Source of the DNA: Epiperipatus broadwayi
Taxonomy: Eukaryota > Onychophora > Udeonychophora > Euonychophora > Peripatidae
NCBI GenBank assembly: GCA_028023455.1
Contig: JAQFVV010012673.1
Location: 1,178,319-1,242,318, forward strand
Direction of reading: 5' to 3'
Length of the DNA: 64,000 nt
Each line of letters starts with the position of its first letter. Within the stretch, counting starts at the first letter, position 1. Position numbers and translations under genes: made by a program. The notes below the pieces were generated by a model. The model was given only the letters and a program-made list of their open reading frames with translations. It made no database searches and was not told where the DNA came from. Shown here one piece after another: positions 12,858 through 26,514 of this stretch.

Positions 12858-15800
12858 CCTACACTCCCAACACTGCTCATATACATTATATGAGTGAAAT
12901 GCCCATGCGCCAGTTCTATTAATGAATAGAACAAAATAACAAGATATATAATACAAAACTATTATTGAGACTCTATATTTAAGTTTAGGTTCATCTCAGC
13001 TCAGTGAGAGGCTATAGGCAGTTCATAAGATATATGATGATAAATAAATGAAAGAAGAAATATTACAAAACACTAAATATAATGTAAATCCTTTTTATTA
13101 ATTAATTGTATGATAAAGAATCATGTTTATCGGTACAGTGTATTAAAATATACTTTAAACTTAATTTCTTCCTTCATCCAAATATAACATATATCAGCTT
13201 GCTATAACTATAATACTAAACAATTCTATGACTTGGCATATCACAATCTAAACCTCTACTTTACTTCCAATCAAGAAATAAACAATAAGATCTCAGGGAA
13301 TTTAACAACCACAGTTGAATTAAATAAACTACATTGGCCTATAAGTTATAATTCTAAAGTATGATGAAAATGTAATGAAACAAATTGACTAAAATATTTT
13401 ACTGTGTTTCAATAATAAGATAATGACAGAAATAGGGTATTTTAATTGCATATCATCATCTAACAAATATACTAACTTGGCAACCTTTCTAATACGTTTA
13501 TCCATTGGCAAATGTTCCTTATAATGTTTGGATTAAGTAAAAACAATATTGTCAGACACCAGCAGATTTAATATTATAACTCTAAAATAATATATCTATT
13601 GTATAATAGATTTATGAAATGTGGAAATGGAAAACACGGATATATACAATAATAACTCCAGACACAGTTTAAGATTTTAAATAAATAAAATAAATCATTT
13701 ATTACAATAAAATAAACTTGGTTTCACATAATATTTACAAATGGACTACTTGTCCTACAGATTTTTAAATCATCAAATAAATTTTAAGCATCAGTTTGGG
13801 ATTATCCCTACTATCAAAGCAAATTAATATCAAAAACTTAAATATCCTGACTTCGAACATATGCTTTGCCTACATGTTTCATCTACATGACAATAAATAA
13901 ATAACATGTTATATTATTAGCACAAAAAAAAAAACTTTTTGAGAGGATATTACTCTTGATTAACAAAATACATCAAATTAATTATATTTGACCCTCAACA
14001 AAACAACTTTCTCTACTTGACTAAATAATCACTTTCAATTACGAATACCTTTCATGCATAGCAACAAAATCATATTCACTCTGATGATTTGATGATTTAT
14101 AACCTTTATTTAAATAAATCCACTGTAATTTAAAATATTTATTTCTCCATTTTAATCTCAATAACTTTATACTTCTATCTAAATGAATGTAATGTATTTC
14201 AATAAACATTTATTTCTCATTTCTAATTTCAATAACTCTATAATTTTATATACGCGATATTATTTATATTACGCGTGTGTGTGCATGTTCAAGCAACAAT
14301 AATAGAAAATAATCTTTTTTACAAATTTTCCATTCATCAAGAAAATATCATACAATTACTTTATTTCGGACAATGTCGTAATTCATCAATAAAATAAGAC
14401 ACTAATATTACATCAACAATTAATCTAACAATTTATCTAGCCACATATTAATTAACACAGAGCTATATACTATACGTTATAAGGGAATCTACATGAGGAG
14501 CAGATAAAGTCTTACTCTACACTTCTATAATAATTCATCTGATTTTAAATATACTTTTGGTGGTGACTTTTTCCTCATCACCAAGAATCTAAGAAAAAAT
14601 CACTTAACTTCAAAAAATATCATTTAATCATACGCATATAATATAAACTAGGCTCTAGTCATGGAAAATTATTAACATAGACTAAATAAGCAAAATCTTT
14701 TATCCCTACAAACATTATAACACAATCAGATTTCTTTCCATTCTCATAGCTTTTCTACATATCGAACATTATAAGTGTATGCTGGCAGATAAATACATAC
14801 ATATAACATACTAATCCGTTCAACTTAGCAGACTACAACAACATCCTAAATTTATACATAAAATATTCACAAACTGATCGTTATCAAACAAATGTCATAA
14901 TTGTGCAAAACAGGCACACACCCGCGAATAAAAATATATATGAAATTAACTCTAAATTACACATTATGCAGGCAACATGGTAATTAAATATTGCATTGAG
15001 GTATAACTTTTAATTCAAAATAAGCTTTAGGTTACTTTTAAAATTTAATATTCATAATTATTATGAACGAACTTTCTTTCATGTCTTGCAAACTATTTCT
15101 ATTATACGTTCGTTGATTTAAAAAGAACAAAATTCTCACTTTGAGATAATAAAGTAGACAGAATAAATATAAACCTCTCTAATAATATATTTGGAAAAAA
15201 ATATTTATTTCTTTTACCTTCGTAAAAGAACAATCAGATTTATGTGAACACAATCAATTTTTACCAGTGTATTCCTCATTCCGATACGCTTCAGAGACGG
15301 TCTTGGATATCAAAATAACCCAAATTATAAATGAACATAATATTAAATAAGCCTATCTACCTATCATATACATTAATTATGACAAGCAATAAAAATAAAT
15401 AAAGAAAGAAACAAAGGTTATTAGTTTTGTAACTTAAAAATAAAAGTTCACTTGCAAAGCTCGGTTCCAGGTTTATGAAACAATATGGGACACATTCCAA
15501 ACTGAATTTAAATTAAAATAAACTGCTGTAGAATAACCAAACAAATATAATCACGCTTAAATAGGACTCAGCATCTTCAATGTTCATAACAAAGTTATGC
15601 AAGTTACTGTATCATCCATAAGCAATCAATTTATCCTCTATTATGACGAGAATATAATAAATGCTTAACTACTGTTGGACAGGAATTATCTCACTTATTC
15701 CATTGTAGTTCTAAATTAAATACATAATTGTTTTTAGTAGTTTCTTGAATAGCATGGTTTATTCTTAAATATTGTCCATTAATATACTGTGTTTCCTTAG

Positions 15801-18120
15801 TAATTCTTCAATTAATAATATTTTGTTTTATTTTCCATCTTTATCGAAGAGAACAAAAATTACCCGCATTTCTATTCTTCCATTCAATTTAAGCAAATAC
15901 TTAGTTTGAAGTAACTTACATTTTATTTCCGTCATTTAAAGTACATATTGTTTCCAGAAATACCAGATAAATAAATACTGTCATCTCTCTATGATAAATT
16001 TGAACATGGCATGATTTATTAAAATATGCATCTTCTTAATTCTATGTTTAATCCTCACAAAAACACAGCACGAAAGATAGTGAAGAATCAAAATATATTC
16101 TGTAAAATAGTTCTGCATGCATTTCCCAGATATATTAAAATACACACGTTGGTTAATGATACAACAATAATATTCATGCAATTTATTCCCATTTAAAATA
16201 ACAGCTAAATGAAGTAGTGTAGACTGGACGTTATCAACATACATTTTTATTAAGAGCAATAGTTTTGATAGGTTAATTCAAAATGTTAAAATTGAGGAGA
16301 ATAAAGTGAACTGAATACCTTTTAAAACTTAGAACTGCATTCTGAAATTAACTTGTACCATAATAAATTTCTTGGGATTCTTTTGAAATTTTACTCCAAA
16401 GTCTTTTTAAAATCAATTTGACTTCAGCAACTGGTTTTACTTTCACAATAATGAGCCACTGTTTTTGGCTACAATTACATTATATAATAAGCAAATCTTT
16501 CCCTTGAGATCTTTGTTAAATAGCTTTCTTTAGCAAAGTTCATTTCCTTTCACAAGGTTACTCCCATGCTTTTCTTCTAGCTCAGCTAATTACATATTCA
16601 AAATTAATCTTTTTTTTTAAAAAAAAATAACTTTGACTTTTAGAATTAAAATCATGATAAAAATAATAATAAAATAAATAGCTTTTACAAACTTGAAAAA
16701 AAAATGAATATTAAATAACTATTAAATAAAATGATTAATAATTTATTTAATTTGTAAAATAATTCATTGATTCACCTATCTATTAATCATTGAAAGGAAA
16801 TATATATTTGTTAAATTATTTAAGATAATTTTTGTAATTTAAATGTTTTTATTGTGAACATACTAGTGTTTGCTGTTATTAAAAGATGAAAATGAAATGA
16901 AAATGATGCAGAGTCATACATGCATACACATGTACTACAACCTAAATATTAAACTATCTTAACTAAATATAATTGACATGGCTATTAATTGTTGACAAAA
17001 GGATAAGTATCAATGAACAAAGAATTTTGAAACTATTCAATCAATATTACAATAATATAAAATAACTTTGCATCTTTCTGATAAAATGTATTAATTCCAT
17101 TAATAAACAACCTTTCTTCCTTACACTAAATACATCATTAACCACACTAATAATAATGAATACCTATAAAGTGGTCAATAAACTGCATAAGCAATCCATA
17201 TCTAAGCTTCAAATAATCTCCAAAAAAAAATTTAAAATTCTAAGGCTATTTCATTTTTTTAAATATAATATAATTATTCAATGCAGATATAGAGTATGCC
17301 AATTCCTTGTGCCCATCCAGATGGTCACAATATATATAAAATATAAAATATATATAATCTTACTGTTTCAATATATATATATATATAATATTTTACATTT
17401 TATTATTCTATTTCCCATTTGTGAATTTTTTGTATATATGGTGAACTGCAATCGGATAAATTTTTTGATATAGAATGCTTTTATCTTTTATAAAATTATT
17501 TCCAGATATATACATTCATTTATATAAATTAATTATAACAATTTTTCAGGTAAATATTCTTAATATATTCGTATTTTTTAAAGATATACAATATATAAAC
17601 GAATAAATATTTTTATATGTATACGAGTATTATTAAATATAAAAATTAATTATAAGAATTTTATGAATTATTATTATATTATATATATTGTTTCATCAAT
17701 ATTTCAATTAAATAATATTGATTTATAAACTATATTTACATCTTAAAAGCTTCTAAATCATTTATAGAATTGCATATTTATATAAAAATACATAAAAAGT
17801 ATTAATATTGCATATAGAAAATTTAAAAAATTAAAAATATAAATAATCTTACAGATAGATATAATATAAAATATATAAATTCCGGATCATGATTAATTAT
17901 TATGCTTAAATACAGTAGCAATGGTACAAATTATCAGGAATTTAATATAAAATTATATAATATTAAGAAATATTGAAGAAGAAAATTGTCATTATTACTA
18001 GATGCATAGTGTCTATTATTACAATAACAGACAGGATATCAATAAATAAAATTAATAAGAGAGAACAAGTTATTAAACCATCAAACCATCACATGATTAC
18101 CATTTTTATGCATACACATG
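12855..18120. other. AT-rich stretch without recognised features
   Basis: About 5.2 kb with short AT runs (for example around 17330-17400) and no recognisable repeat family, ORF or RNA. Confidence 0.5.
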
Positions 18121-18124
18121 CTCT

Positions 18125-18440
18125 TAATAATAGCACCAAACTCTCAATATAGTAGTCCCCCCAAGTGCAAGCCATTGTAATCAATGGTTGTAGGAAGGTT
18201 TATGCATAAAATCCCTATCTTGTGTCTACTCATCCAATATCATCAGACTAGTTTTTAGTTTGTAGCTTTCATCAGTGAGGAGTCTTGGATTTGAGAGCAC
18301 TGCACCTAGATCTTACGATCTAATGCAGTTCTCCATCAACCATTTTTAGCTATTTGCTTATGCACAAACCTTCCTGCATCTAGTGATTATGAAGGTTTAT
18401 ATTTGGTGGCACTACTGCATGGAGGTTTTGGTTTTAAAAA
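18125..18440. mobile_element. Hammerhead repeat family 1, partial inverted dimer
   Basis: The left part (18125-18335) is a family 1 copy on the minus strand, with tail, ribozyme region and GATCTAATGCAG block. It is followed by an opposing tail fragment on the plus strand (18360-18440: TGCACAAACCTTCCTGCAT then GGCACTACTGCATGGAGG). The two ribozyme-bearing ends thus point outward as in the larger dimer at 51815. Confidence 0.6.
18225..18295 (-). ncRNA. Hammerhead-like motif, family 1
   Basis: Minus strand: ATCCAA (outer stem I), CTCCTCA, CTGATGA intact, stem II segment AAGCTACAAACTA, then AAAA where GAAA is expected (G12 changed), CTAGTC, and TTGGAT closing outer stem I. Stem II is weakened. 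Probably inactive. Confidence 0.5.
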
Positions 18441-19316
18441 GACAGGCAACATAGTGGGTATGAAAAGTAGTGCAGTACACAGAAGGTTAGGATAAAGATT
18501 TTATGTCAGTATATTTATACAAAAAGTGGGATGATTGTGTTAGGACAATTGTTGAGTGTTATAGTGGCAAGAAATGAGGTAGAAGAATAGATGCATTAAT
18601 AAAAAATAAAGAGTTGGAGAGATGGGGAAATAGTATAGAGAGTAAAAACAGTTTAAATATATATTAGACAGAATATTGGGTGTGAGTTAATTTATGAAAA
18701 TAGCAAGGAGAGTATTTTACTGTTTAAGGCTCGAAAAGGATTTTTAGCAACAATGGATTATGCATGTAAATGCAAAAATATGGGTGATTTAGTCTGAAAA
18801 TTATGTAAGGAAGGCATAGAAAACATTAAGCATCTAATAATTGAATTAAATGCCCACAAAAAGAAAGAGTGCAAATAATAAAGTTGTAGGAAAATAAATA
18901 TAATTAAAGTGATTATACAGAGAGTCCGTTTTGGGTTTTAATGCTGGATTTAAGAAAAGATAGGGAGATTTACATATAAAGGCCATAGAGTTGTTATAGA
19001 TTATGTTGTGGAAATGGGATAGAGAAGGATAGAAAATAATATGAAAAAACAGTGTAGGAATGAAAAGGGAATGTAAGGTGGCTAATGGGTTTTTCAGGGC
19101 ATAGGGTTGAGAGATTCCTGATTCCTTTAAAGGAGAAGACACAGTGCATCACATCACAGAACAAGTTATTCTGAAGAAAATTTCAGATAAAGGACTGTTA
19201 AAAGAAGTAAATCTAATTAAAATAAAAGAATTAATAATTAAATATTACTGTAAGTACAAAGGATATATATTTAATATTTTTAAATTTAATAGGACAATTA
19301 ATAGTATAAAAGTAGC
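18441..19316. other. AT-rich stretch without recognised features
   Basis: No supported gene. Short open frames lack resemblance to anything I know. Confidence 0.45.
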
Positions 19317-19438
19317 ATATGGTTTTATTGCTAGGAGTATGTAAAAAGTTCAAGTCAGATCTTCCAGTGGCAGATGCAACCCTGGAACATCTTTATCCTG
19401 TAAGACATTGTACCAACTATACCAAATCATATGGGCCA
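19317..19438 (-). mobile_element. tRNA-derived SINE, family B, copy 2
   Basis: Minus strand: A-box-like TGGTATAGTTGGTACAATG, B-box-like CCAGGGTTGCATC, and the family 3' end CTAGCAATAAAACCATAT. Confidence 0.6.
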
Positions 19439-19445
19439 AAAATAT

Positions 19446-19571
19446 AATGGCTTTATTGCTCAGGAACTCATAAGAATTTCCAGTGCCAGAAATATGAGAA
19501 CCAGAATTAGTTCTGGGACATCCCAATCACAAGTTTAATGCTCTACCAATTGCAGTAAGTGACACTGGGCT
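19446..19571 (-). mobile_element. tRNA-derived SINE, family B, copy 3
   Basis: Minus strand: A-box-like TTGGTAGAGCATTAAAC, an anticodon-like ACTTGTGATT, a degenerate B-box region AGAACTAATTCTGG, and the 3' end GAGCAATAAAGCCATTAT. It lies directly beside copy 2 in the same orientation. Confidence 0.62.
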
Positions 19572-19587
19572 ATAAAAAAAAACATCA

Positions 19588-20190
19588 TCATTACCATCAT
19601 CATTATAATCCAATTCAGAATGAGGTCTCTTCATACTTCCAATTTCATTGATTCATAGTCTCTACTTCCCACATTATACCAATAAAGTTTCCTATGTCAT
19701 TTATTTATATTACATGTGATCGCTTTCTAGATCTTTTTCAGTTACTTGGAATATAGATAAAGACTTCAATTATCCATCTACTATTTCCTCTTCTAGTAAT
19801 ATTTCCAACCCATATCTGTTTCTGTTTCTTTATTCTTTCAATGCTGCCTGCTTGTTATCTCAATCATTTTCTTACCATTGATTCTTACTACTCATTCCAT
19901 ATACCTTTTTAAACTTTATTGAGTAGATTGACATTTTTATCACGCTTTTTACTGTTAAGTGTTCAGGTGTCAGATTTATGGAGTAAAAACTATTAAAACC
20001 CATCTATTAAAAATATTTTTCACACACATGAACATATTTATTTAAATGTTAAGGTATTTTTTAGCAAAATTACTCACATCCAAGATTAATTCTATATTTA
20101 ATTTTATCTGTTATATTTGTATGTATAGTAATATTTTAATCAAGGTATGTTGGTAACATCTAATTCAAAATTTTAAAAATGGATATATTA
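19588..20190 (-). mobile_element. RTE 3'-end fragment, strongly diverged
   Basis: The plus strand starts with CATCATCATTACCATCATC and continues with sequence matching the order of the RTE copy at 4796-5400, but with many substitutions and small gaps. Shared words include TATCCATCTACTATTTCCTC, TAGTAATATTTCCAACCCA and GTCAGATTTATGGAG. This is an older insertion than the ones at 4796 and 12558. Confidence 0.7.
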
Positions 20191-20441
20191 TATACCATGT
20201 AACAAAACAAAGTATTATGAGTAAAATGGCCTTTTGAAATAAACATTATACTTGTATGATAATTTGTTTATCTATAAAAGGATTAAAATATAATGTTTCA
20301 AGAAACTATCAAAGTCCTGATTACAAAATGTCTTTATATTGCTAAATATTTTGGATTTCTGGAATTTATTTTTTACTCACTTACTGTGAATTCAAACTCA
20401 TCTAAGGGAAAAAATAATATATTTAGACTATTTGTTAACTG

Positions 20442-21666
20442 TTTTATTTATTGCGCACTAAAAAGCCAAAAATAATTGTTTACTTCAACCACAATTGAGG
20501 TATTTCACATTAAATGCTTTGGAAGTGAGAACTAAGAAAAGCATAAAATGAAATCCTTATATGAAGTGAGAAAGAAAATGAAATTATTATATGCTTAAGA
20601 TAGTAAGCTGAGCATGCTTTTATTATCTCTATAATTATATTATAATCTTAGCAATATGGTCATAAAGTGGAGGTGAATGTTAATTTAAAATATATGTAAA
20701 TAATAATGCAAATGAGTGAGTTTACATGACCTACTTTTAGAGAGAGAGGAAACATAATTATTTTTGTTTATGGCATTTACATTTTAGGCAATATGTCAGG
20801 TAAATTTTATCTACAATTTTGTATCATTGAATTCTAAATATACCAAATGAGGCCATGTAGGTTTTAAGGAATGGGCAAGATTATTTTCATTATCCAAAAA
20901 CATAGATTTATGGCCTGGAGTGTTTTTGGCATGACTATATACATAGTGGTACTGTGCAACTCTTGTTACTAGGCCAGCATGGTATTTGCCAAAATAGACT
21001 GCATTATTACAGGAGATCTTGTACATAATTTGAGGAGTCTGTTAAGGACTAAGTTTATCTTTGGGGTTATTAATTAAGCAGTTTAGTGCAGGTGAGATAT
21101 GGAGGTTAATTCTGTAAATTTTTGAGCAAATATTGTTTATACTTCTGGACACACTGGGTATATAAGGAAGTGAAATCCAGGATTTAATGTAAATTGAGAT
21201 GGGTTTGGATTTTATTTTATCATTAAATCTTTTAACAGTATTAATGAGCAGCCTGTATTTTATATCCAAAATGGTATAGGTTTATGATATAGTTGTCAAT
21301 GTTGATTTTGTAATCTCATTTGAATTTTCACAAACTGAGGTTTCTGTTTAGAAAAACTTTAAGACCTGCAAAATTATGTGAATTGGGTGTTAAGAAATAT
21401 TGGTGTATTATGACTCATCTGAAAAGGCTATTTATTTTTCATCTGAAATAAAAATGTGACATGTTTGGAAATTAATTAATTCAATCACTATTTTTTATAT
21501 TTGATATGAAATAAAAACATGGGGTATTTAAAAATTGATTAAATTAATTAATTAATTTTGGGATATTCCTCCACCTTTTTACTTTTTTTCCAAATTAAGT
21601 ATAAAAATTCCAATTGTGGTTGAAAAAAATAATTATTTTCGGCTTTTTAGTGCACAGTAAATAAAA
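20442..21666. mobile_element. Terminal-inverted-repeat unit enclosing a PLE relic
   Basis: Left end 20442-20498 and right end 21610-21666 are inverted copies; shared words include GTGCACTAAAAAGCC (GCGCACTAAAAAGCC on the left), AAAATAATTATT or AAAATAATTGTT, and CAACCACAATTG. The same ends bound a compact palindromic element at 51597-51805. The interior holds a Penelope-like relic rather than a transposase, so it may be a MITE-related unit into which the PLE inserted, or two facing MITEs. Confidence 0.6.
20811..21269 (-). pseudogene. Penelope-like element, C-terminal relic (PLE-2)
   Basis: The minus frame is continuous from 21269 to 20811 except for one TAA (21044-21042). Before the stop it reads SWISLPYIPSVSRSINNIC, matching the linker that precedes the PLE endonuclease. 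After it comes MYKISCNNAVYFGKYHAG, the GIY-YIG-like start with YIG changed to YFG. The rest resembles the endonuclease arm (VTRVAQYHYVYSHAKN, then LDNENNLAHS). RT is absent. It sits inside the inverted repeat unit 20442-21666. Confidence 0.65.
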
Positions 21667-22795
21667 GAATTCATTACAAATTATATATATATATAGTATT
21701 TTTACCTTTTTAATATTTGAATCTTTTTTACAATTATTTCACAGCCTGAATATTGGAAGAAAACTAGCACTCATTGAAAATCTATTCCAACATTATTTTG
21801 TTTAGAAAGAAAATAATTTTAAAAAATAAACTTTAACAGTCAAGAGAAATAATAATTTCATCCATTTAAAAAAAAAAAAAAAACATTTATAGTCAAGATA
21901 ATATGAAAATTGTTTTTATTTCTAATTTAGTTTATTATCAATACTTTTTACTGGAAGCATCTCACAAATATCACTGCAAGCTTACTAAACCAATAACAAA
22001 GTATTTGAAATTTGCTCCTGCAAGAGTATTAGGTTGAACAAAAAACTGGGTTGTTATAGTGCATTGTTAGTGATTATTGACATATGTACAAAATTTGAAG
22101 AAAATTCATTTGATGGAAGTATTATAAAAATTGATTACAAAATGTATAATTTACTCTAAATAAATAAATAGAGTTTCCAAGTTTAAAAAAACTGTTCATA
22201 AATAGGTAACTCTTTGCAATTAATCTCATTAATGTAAATATAATTATTGAATAATTTAAAAAAAATTAATTTGGCTTACAAATCAGTATAAAACACCCAG
22301 CACAAATATCTTAATAACCAGGCCAAAATCAACACAGAATCCAAGACTATATTCTTGGAACATAAGATCCAATATGGTCATGTCTTTGAGTCTGAGGGCT
22401 AGTATAGTGTGTTCTAAAAGAGATACCAAAAAGTAAAAAAGTCAAGTGTGGCTGCCATATAACCAATAATGCACATGCTATTAATAAAAAATGAGACTTG
22501 TATATTTTTGTCAAAAAAGTGAATTATGAAATTTCAATAAATTACTACATTTTTCCAGGGAATATTTAAATACTATGGTATAATGGATATCATCTGTTTT
22601 AATGTTGCATTATTATAAATATGACTAGTGGATAGTTTAAAGCATGTTAATAATATTATTTATGGATAAAAAAAATTTATCCTTAAGAAACATGGCAAAC
22701 ATGTTGACATCAAATTACAAGTACTGAAAGGAAAGAAAGTAAATAAATAGTGACAGTTATATCTTGTAAAAAAGTAAAAAAACACTATTGGAATT
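21667..22795. other. AT-rich stretch without recognised features
   Basis: No supported gene or known repeat. Confidence 0.45.
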
Positions 22796-22911
22796 TTATT
22801 TGAATGATAAAAATGTTTAAATGATATTCTACCTATAATTTAAAAAAAAAGTGAAATCAATGAAAAAAGTCAAAAAAACAATTTTGAAATTTTATTTGAA
22901 TAATAGAAATG

Positions 22912-23051
22912 CAGAGAAGAAGACTAGAGCTCTGATGAAGACTGGTGGACAGTCAAAACTGTAAGGAAAATAAAGAAAATTTTAAGAAAATTTGTTTGCA
23001 TTGAAGTGTATATGAAAAAAGTGTTATAAGAAATGTATATATATATATGAT
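22912..23051 (+). mobile_element. 140-bp insertion with 13-bp target-site duplication, hammerhead family 4
   Basis: Flanked on both sides by AATAATAGAAATG (22899-22911 and 23052-23064), absent as a duplicate in the paralogous copy at 22796. The insert carries a hammerhead-like core (22932-22966) close to its 5' end and ends in an (AT)n tail. A 13-bp duplication and simple-sequence tail suggest target-primed reverse transcription, as for PLE or SINE. It has no coding capacity. Confidence 0.75.
22932..22966 (+). ncRNA. Hammerhead-like motif, family 4
   Basis: CTGATGA (22932-22938), one extra A, perfect stem GACTG/CAGTC around a 5-nt loop, then AAAA where GAAA is expected (22955-22958), then CTGTAAGG. 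It shares almost all its words with the motif at 63421. The extra nucleotide before stem II and the G12 change argue against full activity. Confidence 0.5.
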
Positions 23052-23514
23052 AATAATAGAAATGTTTAAATGATATTCTACCTGCAATTTAAAAAATGTG
23101 AACTCCATTTTCTTTTAGAAAATGAAATGTCTTATTTCTGGGAGTTCATATAAAGTTCAAACACCTGAAGCAATAGCTAATAATATGATTCTTGAAGATT
23201 GATCTTTAAATTCAACTACTACATCATTGTGTTACATCATGTGGGATATAATATATACTTTAATGCAGTCACCTGAATACCATATAGCTTACTGTTTAAT
23301 AGTAATGAGCCTTGCTAAACATGTCAAATGTAATTAAATTGAATCATAGAACACTTAATTAATTCTACAAATATGTAGACTTAAGGTTGAATAGAACATG
23401 GAAATAATTTTGCAACCTAATCATTTTTAAAATCATTTATATAAAATTAAAATAAACAAAAGCGGTATGTCACCTAGTGTAAGATTTAGTAACTAGTAAC
23501 TGAAATATAAAAGT

Positions 23515-23600
23515 TTTCAAAACATTTCTGTCTAGTGCTTTCTTATCCAGTATCTCCAGTAATGTTGAGTCTTTCATCAATGGAGGGGGGGTATAGGATC
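23515..23600 (-). repeat. Hammerhead repeat family 1, broken copy
   Basis: Minus strand: CCTCCATTGATGAAAGACTC, then ACTGGAGATACTGGATAAG and GCACTAGACAGAAATG, which align with family 1 on both sides of the ribozyme, but the stem II 3' side and GAAA are deleted. Confidence 0.5.
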
Positions 23601-26514
23601 TTGCAACAATGTTACTATATCTTTAGAAACTTATGCATCTTCTTTCTAACCATCGTTTATCTCCCTTTAATGTAATGAAAGCCATAATTTTAAAACTAGT
23701 CTTGATATTGGTTAGGACAGCATTGGATAGACATTTATTAACCATTACTGCCTTGCGTGTATTAGTTACTAAAGATTACATTAGGTGGCACACTTGTGTG
23801 AAGAAAAATTATATTGCTGTCACACCATTGAGTAAACTAGAGCCGTGTGGTAGAGTTATGTGATATTTTGTTATACAAATGAATTGTTTTATTGGAAGTC
23901 AAAAGATACATATGTTCTCCAAGGTTTACATAGATATGAGTTGTGAGAGTCGATTGCTTCATGGATGTCCAGGATTCAAATGTCCATTATTATTAAAGTC
24001 CCAGATGATCTTCAGGTTTTCCACCTTATATGAGTGTTCCATCTTTAGTATTTAAGCTTTATTCAATTGAAGATGGACTAATCTTTCCGAGGTTGTAAAA
24101 TGAGGTTAAAAGATGGGTTTCTAAGAAACCCAACAAGTAATTTATATTGGTATTAGATGTAGTTGGAGATTCATGAATTTCCAGATATTTTATAACTAAA
24201 GTATTTTAAAAATGTTAGCAATATTTAAAAAAAAACAATTTACATTCACCTCATTATTATTATGAAAACATTTTTTCTTCTACCTCAATAAATAAGATTA
24301 ACAGTATTTCAGATAGTGTTAATAATTATGTGTGTAAATATACATTATTAATTTCAATATTATTATATAAATGAAAATATACCTGAAACAAAAAAAAATG
24401 TTTTGAAAATGAGCAAAAACTTATCTCTTCTTTAAAAGTGTAACATAAAAATTTATTGCTAAATTGTGGAAAGAGATGCTACATTTTAAAGCTATTCTTA
24501 TCTTTTGATTCATATCTGCCATTTAGATATAGAAAAAAAAATAGTTATAAATTTATAATTCTAAAATTGCAACTGAGCAATGCATTAATTATATATAGAC
24601 TTATAATTAATGTCATTATGATAACTCAGTATACAAATTAGTGATTGAAATATTAGTATTGTTACCAAGTGGATTGCATTCTTAAAAGGTTAAAGGTTAA
24701 TCATGTTAAAAACACGTATTGCTCTCAGAAAAGGTGGAAATGATACTCTTATAAAAATATTATAAGAAACAATAATTAAAGTACTTATGAATATTTTATT
24801 AATAACATATTCATATTATGTTGTTAATTTGATTGTTTTTCATATGCTTTAGATAAAAGGATATGGACAAAGCACTGCCATTATAAAGTGATGATGATGA
24901 TAACATGAAGTGAGGCAATGTTATTTAAAAGAAATATATTGTTTGCTAGATTGACTATATTACCATCTATCTTTGCAACATATATCTGATCAATTTTTAT
25001 TTACATACAAAAAAAAAAACGAAAACAAACAAATCACACAATTTTCTTCATTCACTTTTAACTTCTGCACTAATGACAACAATTGATTTTAAAGACTACA
25101 TTTTACACCCATCAGTAAAGTTCTTATATAATCAATGGACACCAGATAATAATATTCCAAATCCACAGATCATTTCTAACAACTGATCCTTTTTTCGCAA
25201 GGAACATCTAATGGAATGCTATTTACCAGAAATTAATTTTGGGTTTAAATCTAGAACTATATATATGTAAGGTCCATTAATTACATAAAAGCACAGTAGA
25301 TGACTTCTGAATATAGGAGATTACATATCCCACAAAAAAAAATTTCGCTTGCCAGAAAGTAACCTATAGGCTCAATGATTTAACACTAGCCATATAAAAA
25401 CATTACTTACTTAACCTCACAATAGATGGAGCTGGAATAAAATACAGTGATTGTTGCTTTTTATGCTTTTTCATCTTTAAGTTAAAATATTACAGTTTAA
25501 TGCTTTTCAATATTGAATGACCATGTGTCTGAAACATTTATATTTGAATTCCAGATTATTGCAAGGAAGAATAATTCTGCAACCATAAGGTGGCATTTTA
25601 TGTCTAATTCCATTTCACCTAAACTCCAATATCTTTTTAGCAATAAAATTTATAAATTGAACGAAATCCTCTACCAGGTGGATATTTTTAATTATTATTC
25701 CTTGTAACAGTTTTGTCAATGTTAAACCATTGAATTTAGTTAAAAATCTTTATTCTAGCCTAAAACTCAGATACTTTTACTATCAATCCTGTGGCATTTT
25801 TTTGCCAATGTCCAACCTTTGATTTTAGTATAAAACCTTTTTGGGTACTAAAAATCAGATACTTCTAGTATTACCCCTGGTGGCAGTTTCCATCAATGTT
25901 CAATCTTTTATTTTAATATAAAATCTGTCAGCCAAAGTGTCAGTTTTTGTTAATGTTCAAACTTTATTCTGTAACTAAAAATCAATAAATTGGACATCAT
26001 TTCTCAGAAATTTAAATTTACAGACAAAAAATCATTAAAAAAAATCATATTTACAGTTTACAAATATTGAAAAAATGAGTACCTTGTAAGACCAATGGTT
26101 TTTTTTTTTAATCAATGCACACTGGAAAGGAAAAAAATCAAGCATGAGATTCCAGATAATAAGACTCAAGAAAAATTAACAAAGTCGTTGTTGATAAAAA
26201 CAGTAATGTGATGTGATGTGATGTACTGTAGCTTCTTCTTAAAGGAAGGCAAGAATCTCTCAGCAATTATACCCAGAGAAACCTGTTAGCTACTTAACTT
26301 TACATTCTACAGTCTAAGTTTTCCCATATTCTGCTTCATCCCATTTCCACAACATAATCTTTGTCAACTCTATGGCATTTATATCTAAATCCCCCTTATC
26401 TTTTTCCAAACCCAGCATAAAAACCAGTAATCCACTTTCTGTATAATCACTTTTTTCATATTTATTCTTCCATAACTTCATTATATGTGCCCTTTCTGCT
26501 TTCAAGCATTTATA
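23601..26514. other. AT-rich stretch without recognised genes
   Basis: Contains loosely repeated segments near 25730-25970 (variants of TTTGTCAATGTT with TTTTAGTATAAAA) that look like a decayed local duplication. A 63-codon minus ORF at 26314-26505 (MKAERAHIMKLWKNKYEKSD start) has no family resemblance I can see. Confidence 0.4.

Larger units (their letters stand above)
22796..23108. repeat. Local duplication, second copy interrupted by an insertion
   Basis: Copy one (about 22796-22857: TTTTATTTGAATGATAAAAATG, continuing into TTTAAATGATATTCTACCT) reappears at 22885-22911 and resumes at 23052-23108. The second copy is split by the 140-bp segment 22912-23051. Copy one therefore shows the state of the site before insertion. 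Confidence 0.8.

Noticed and set aside
26314-26505. 63-residue charged ORF as a small protein gene
   Set aside because: No recognised domain, no supporting context; could be a decayed exon but cannot be supported.
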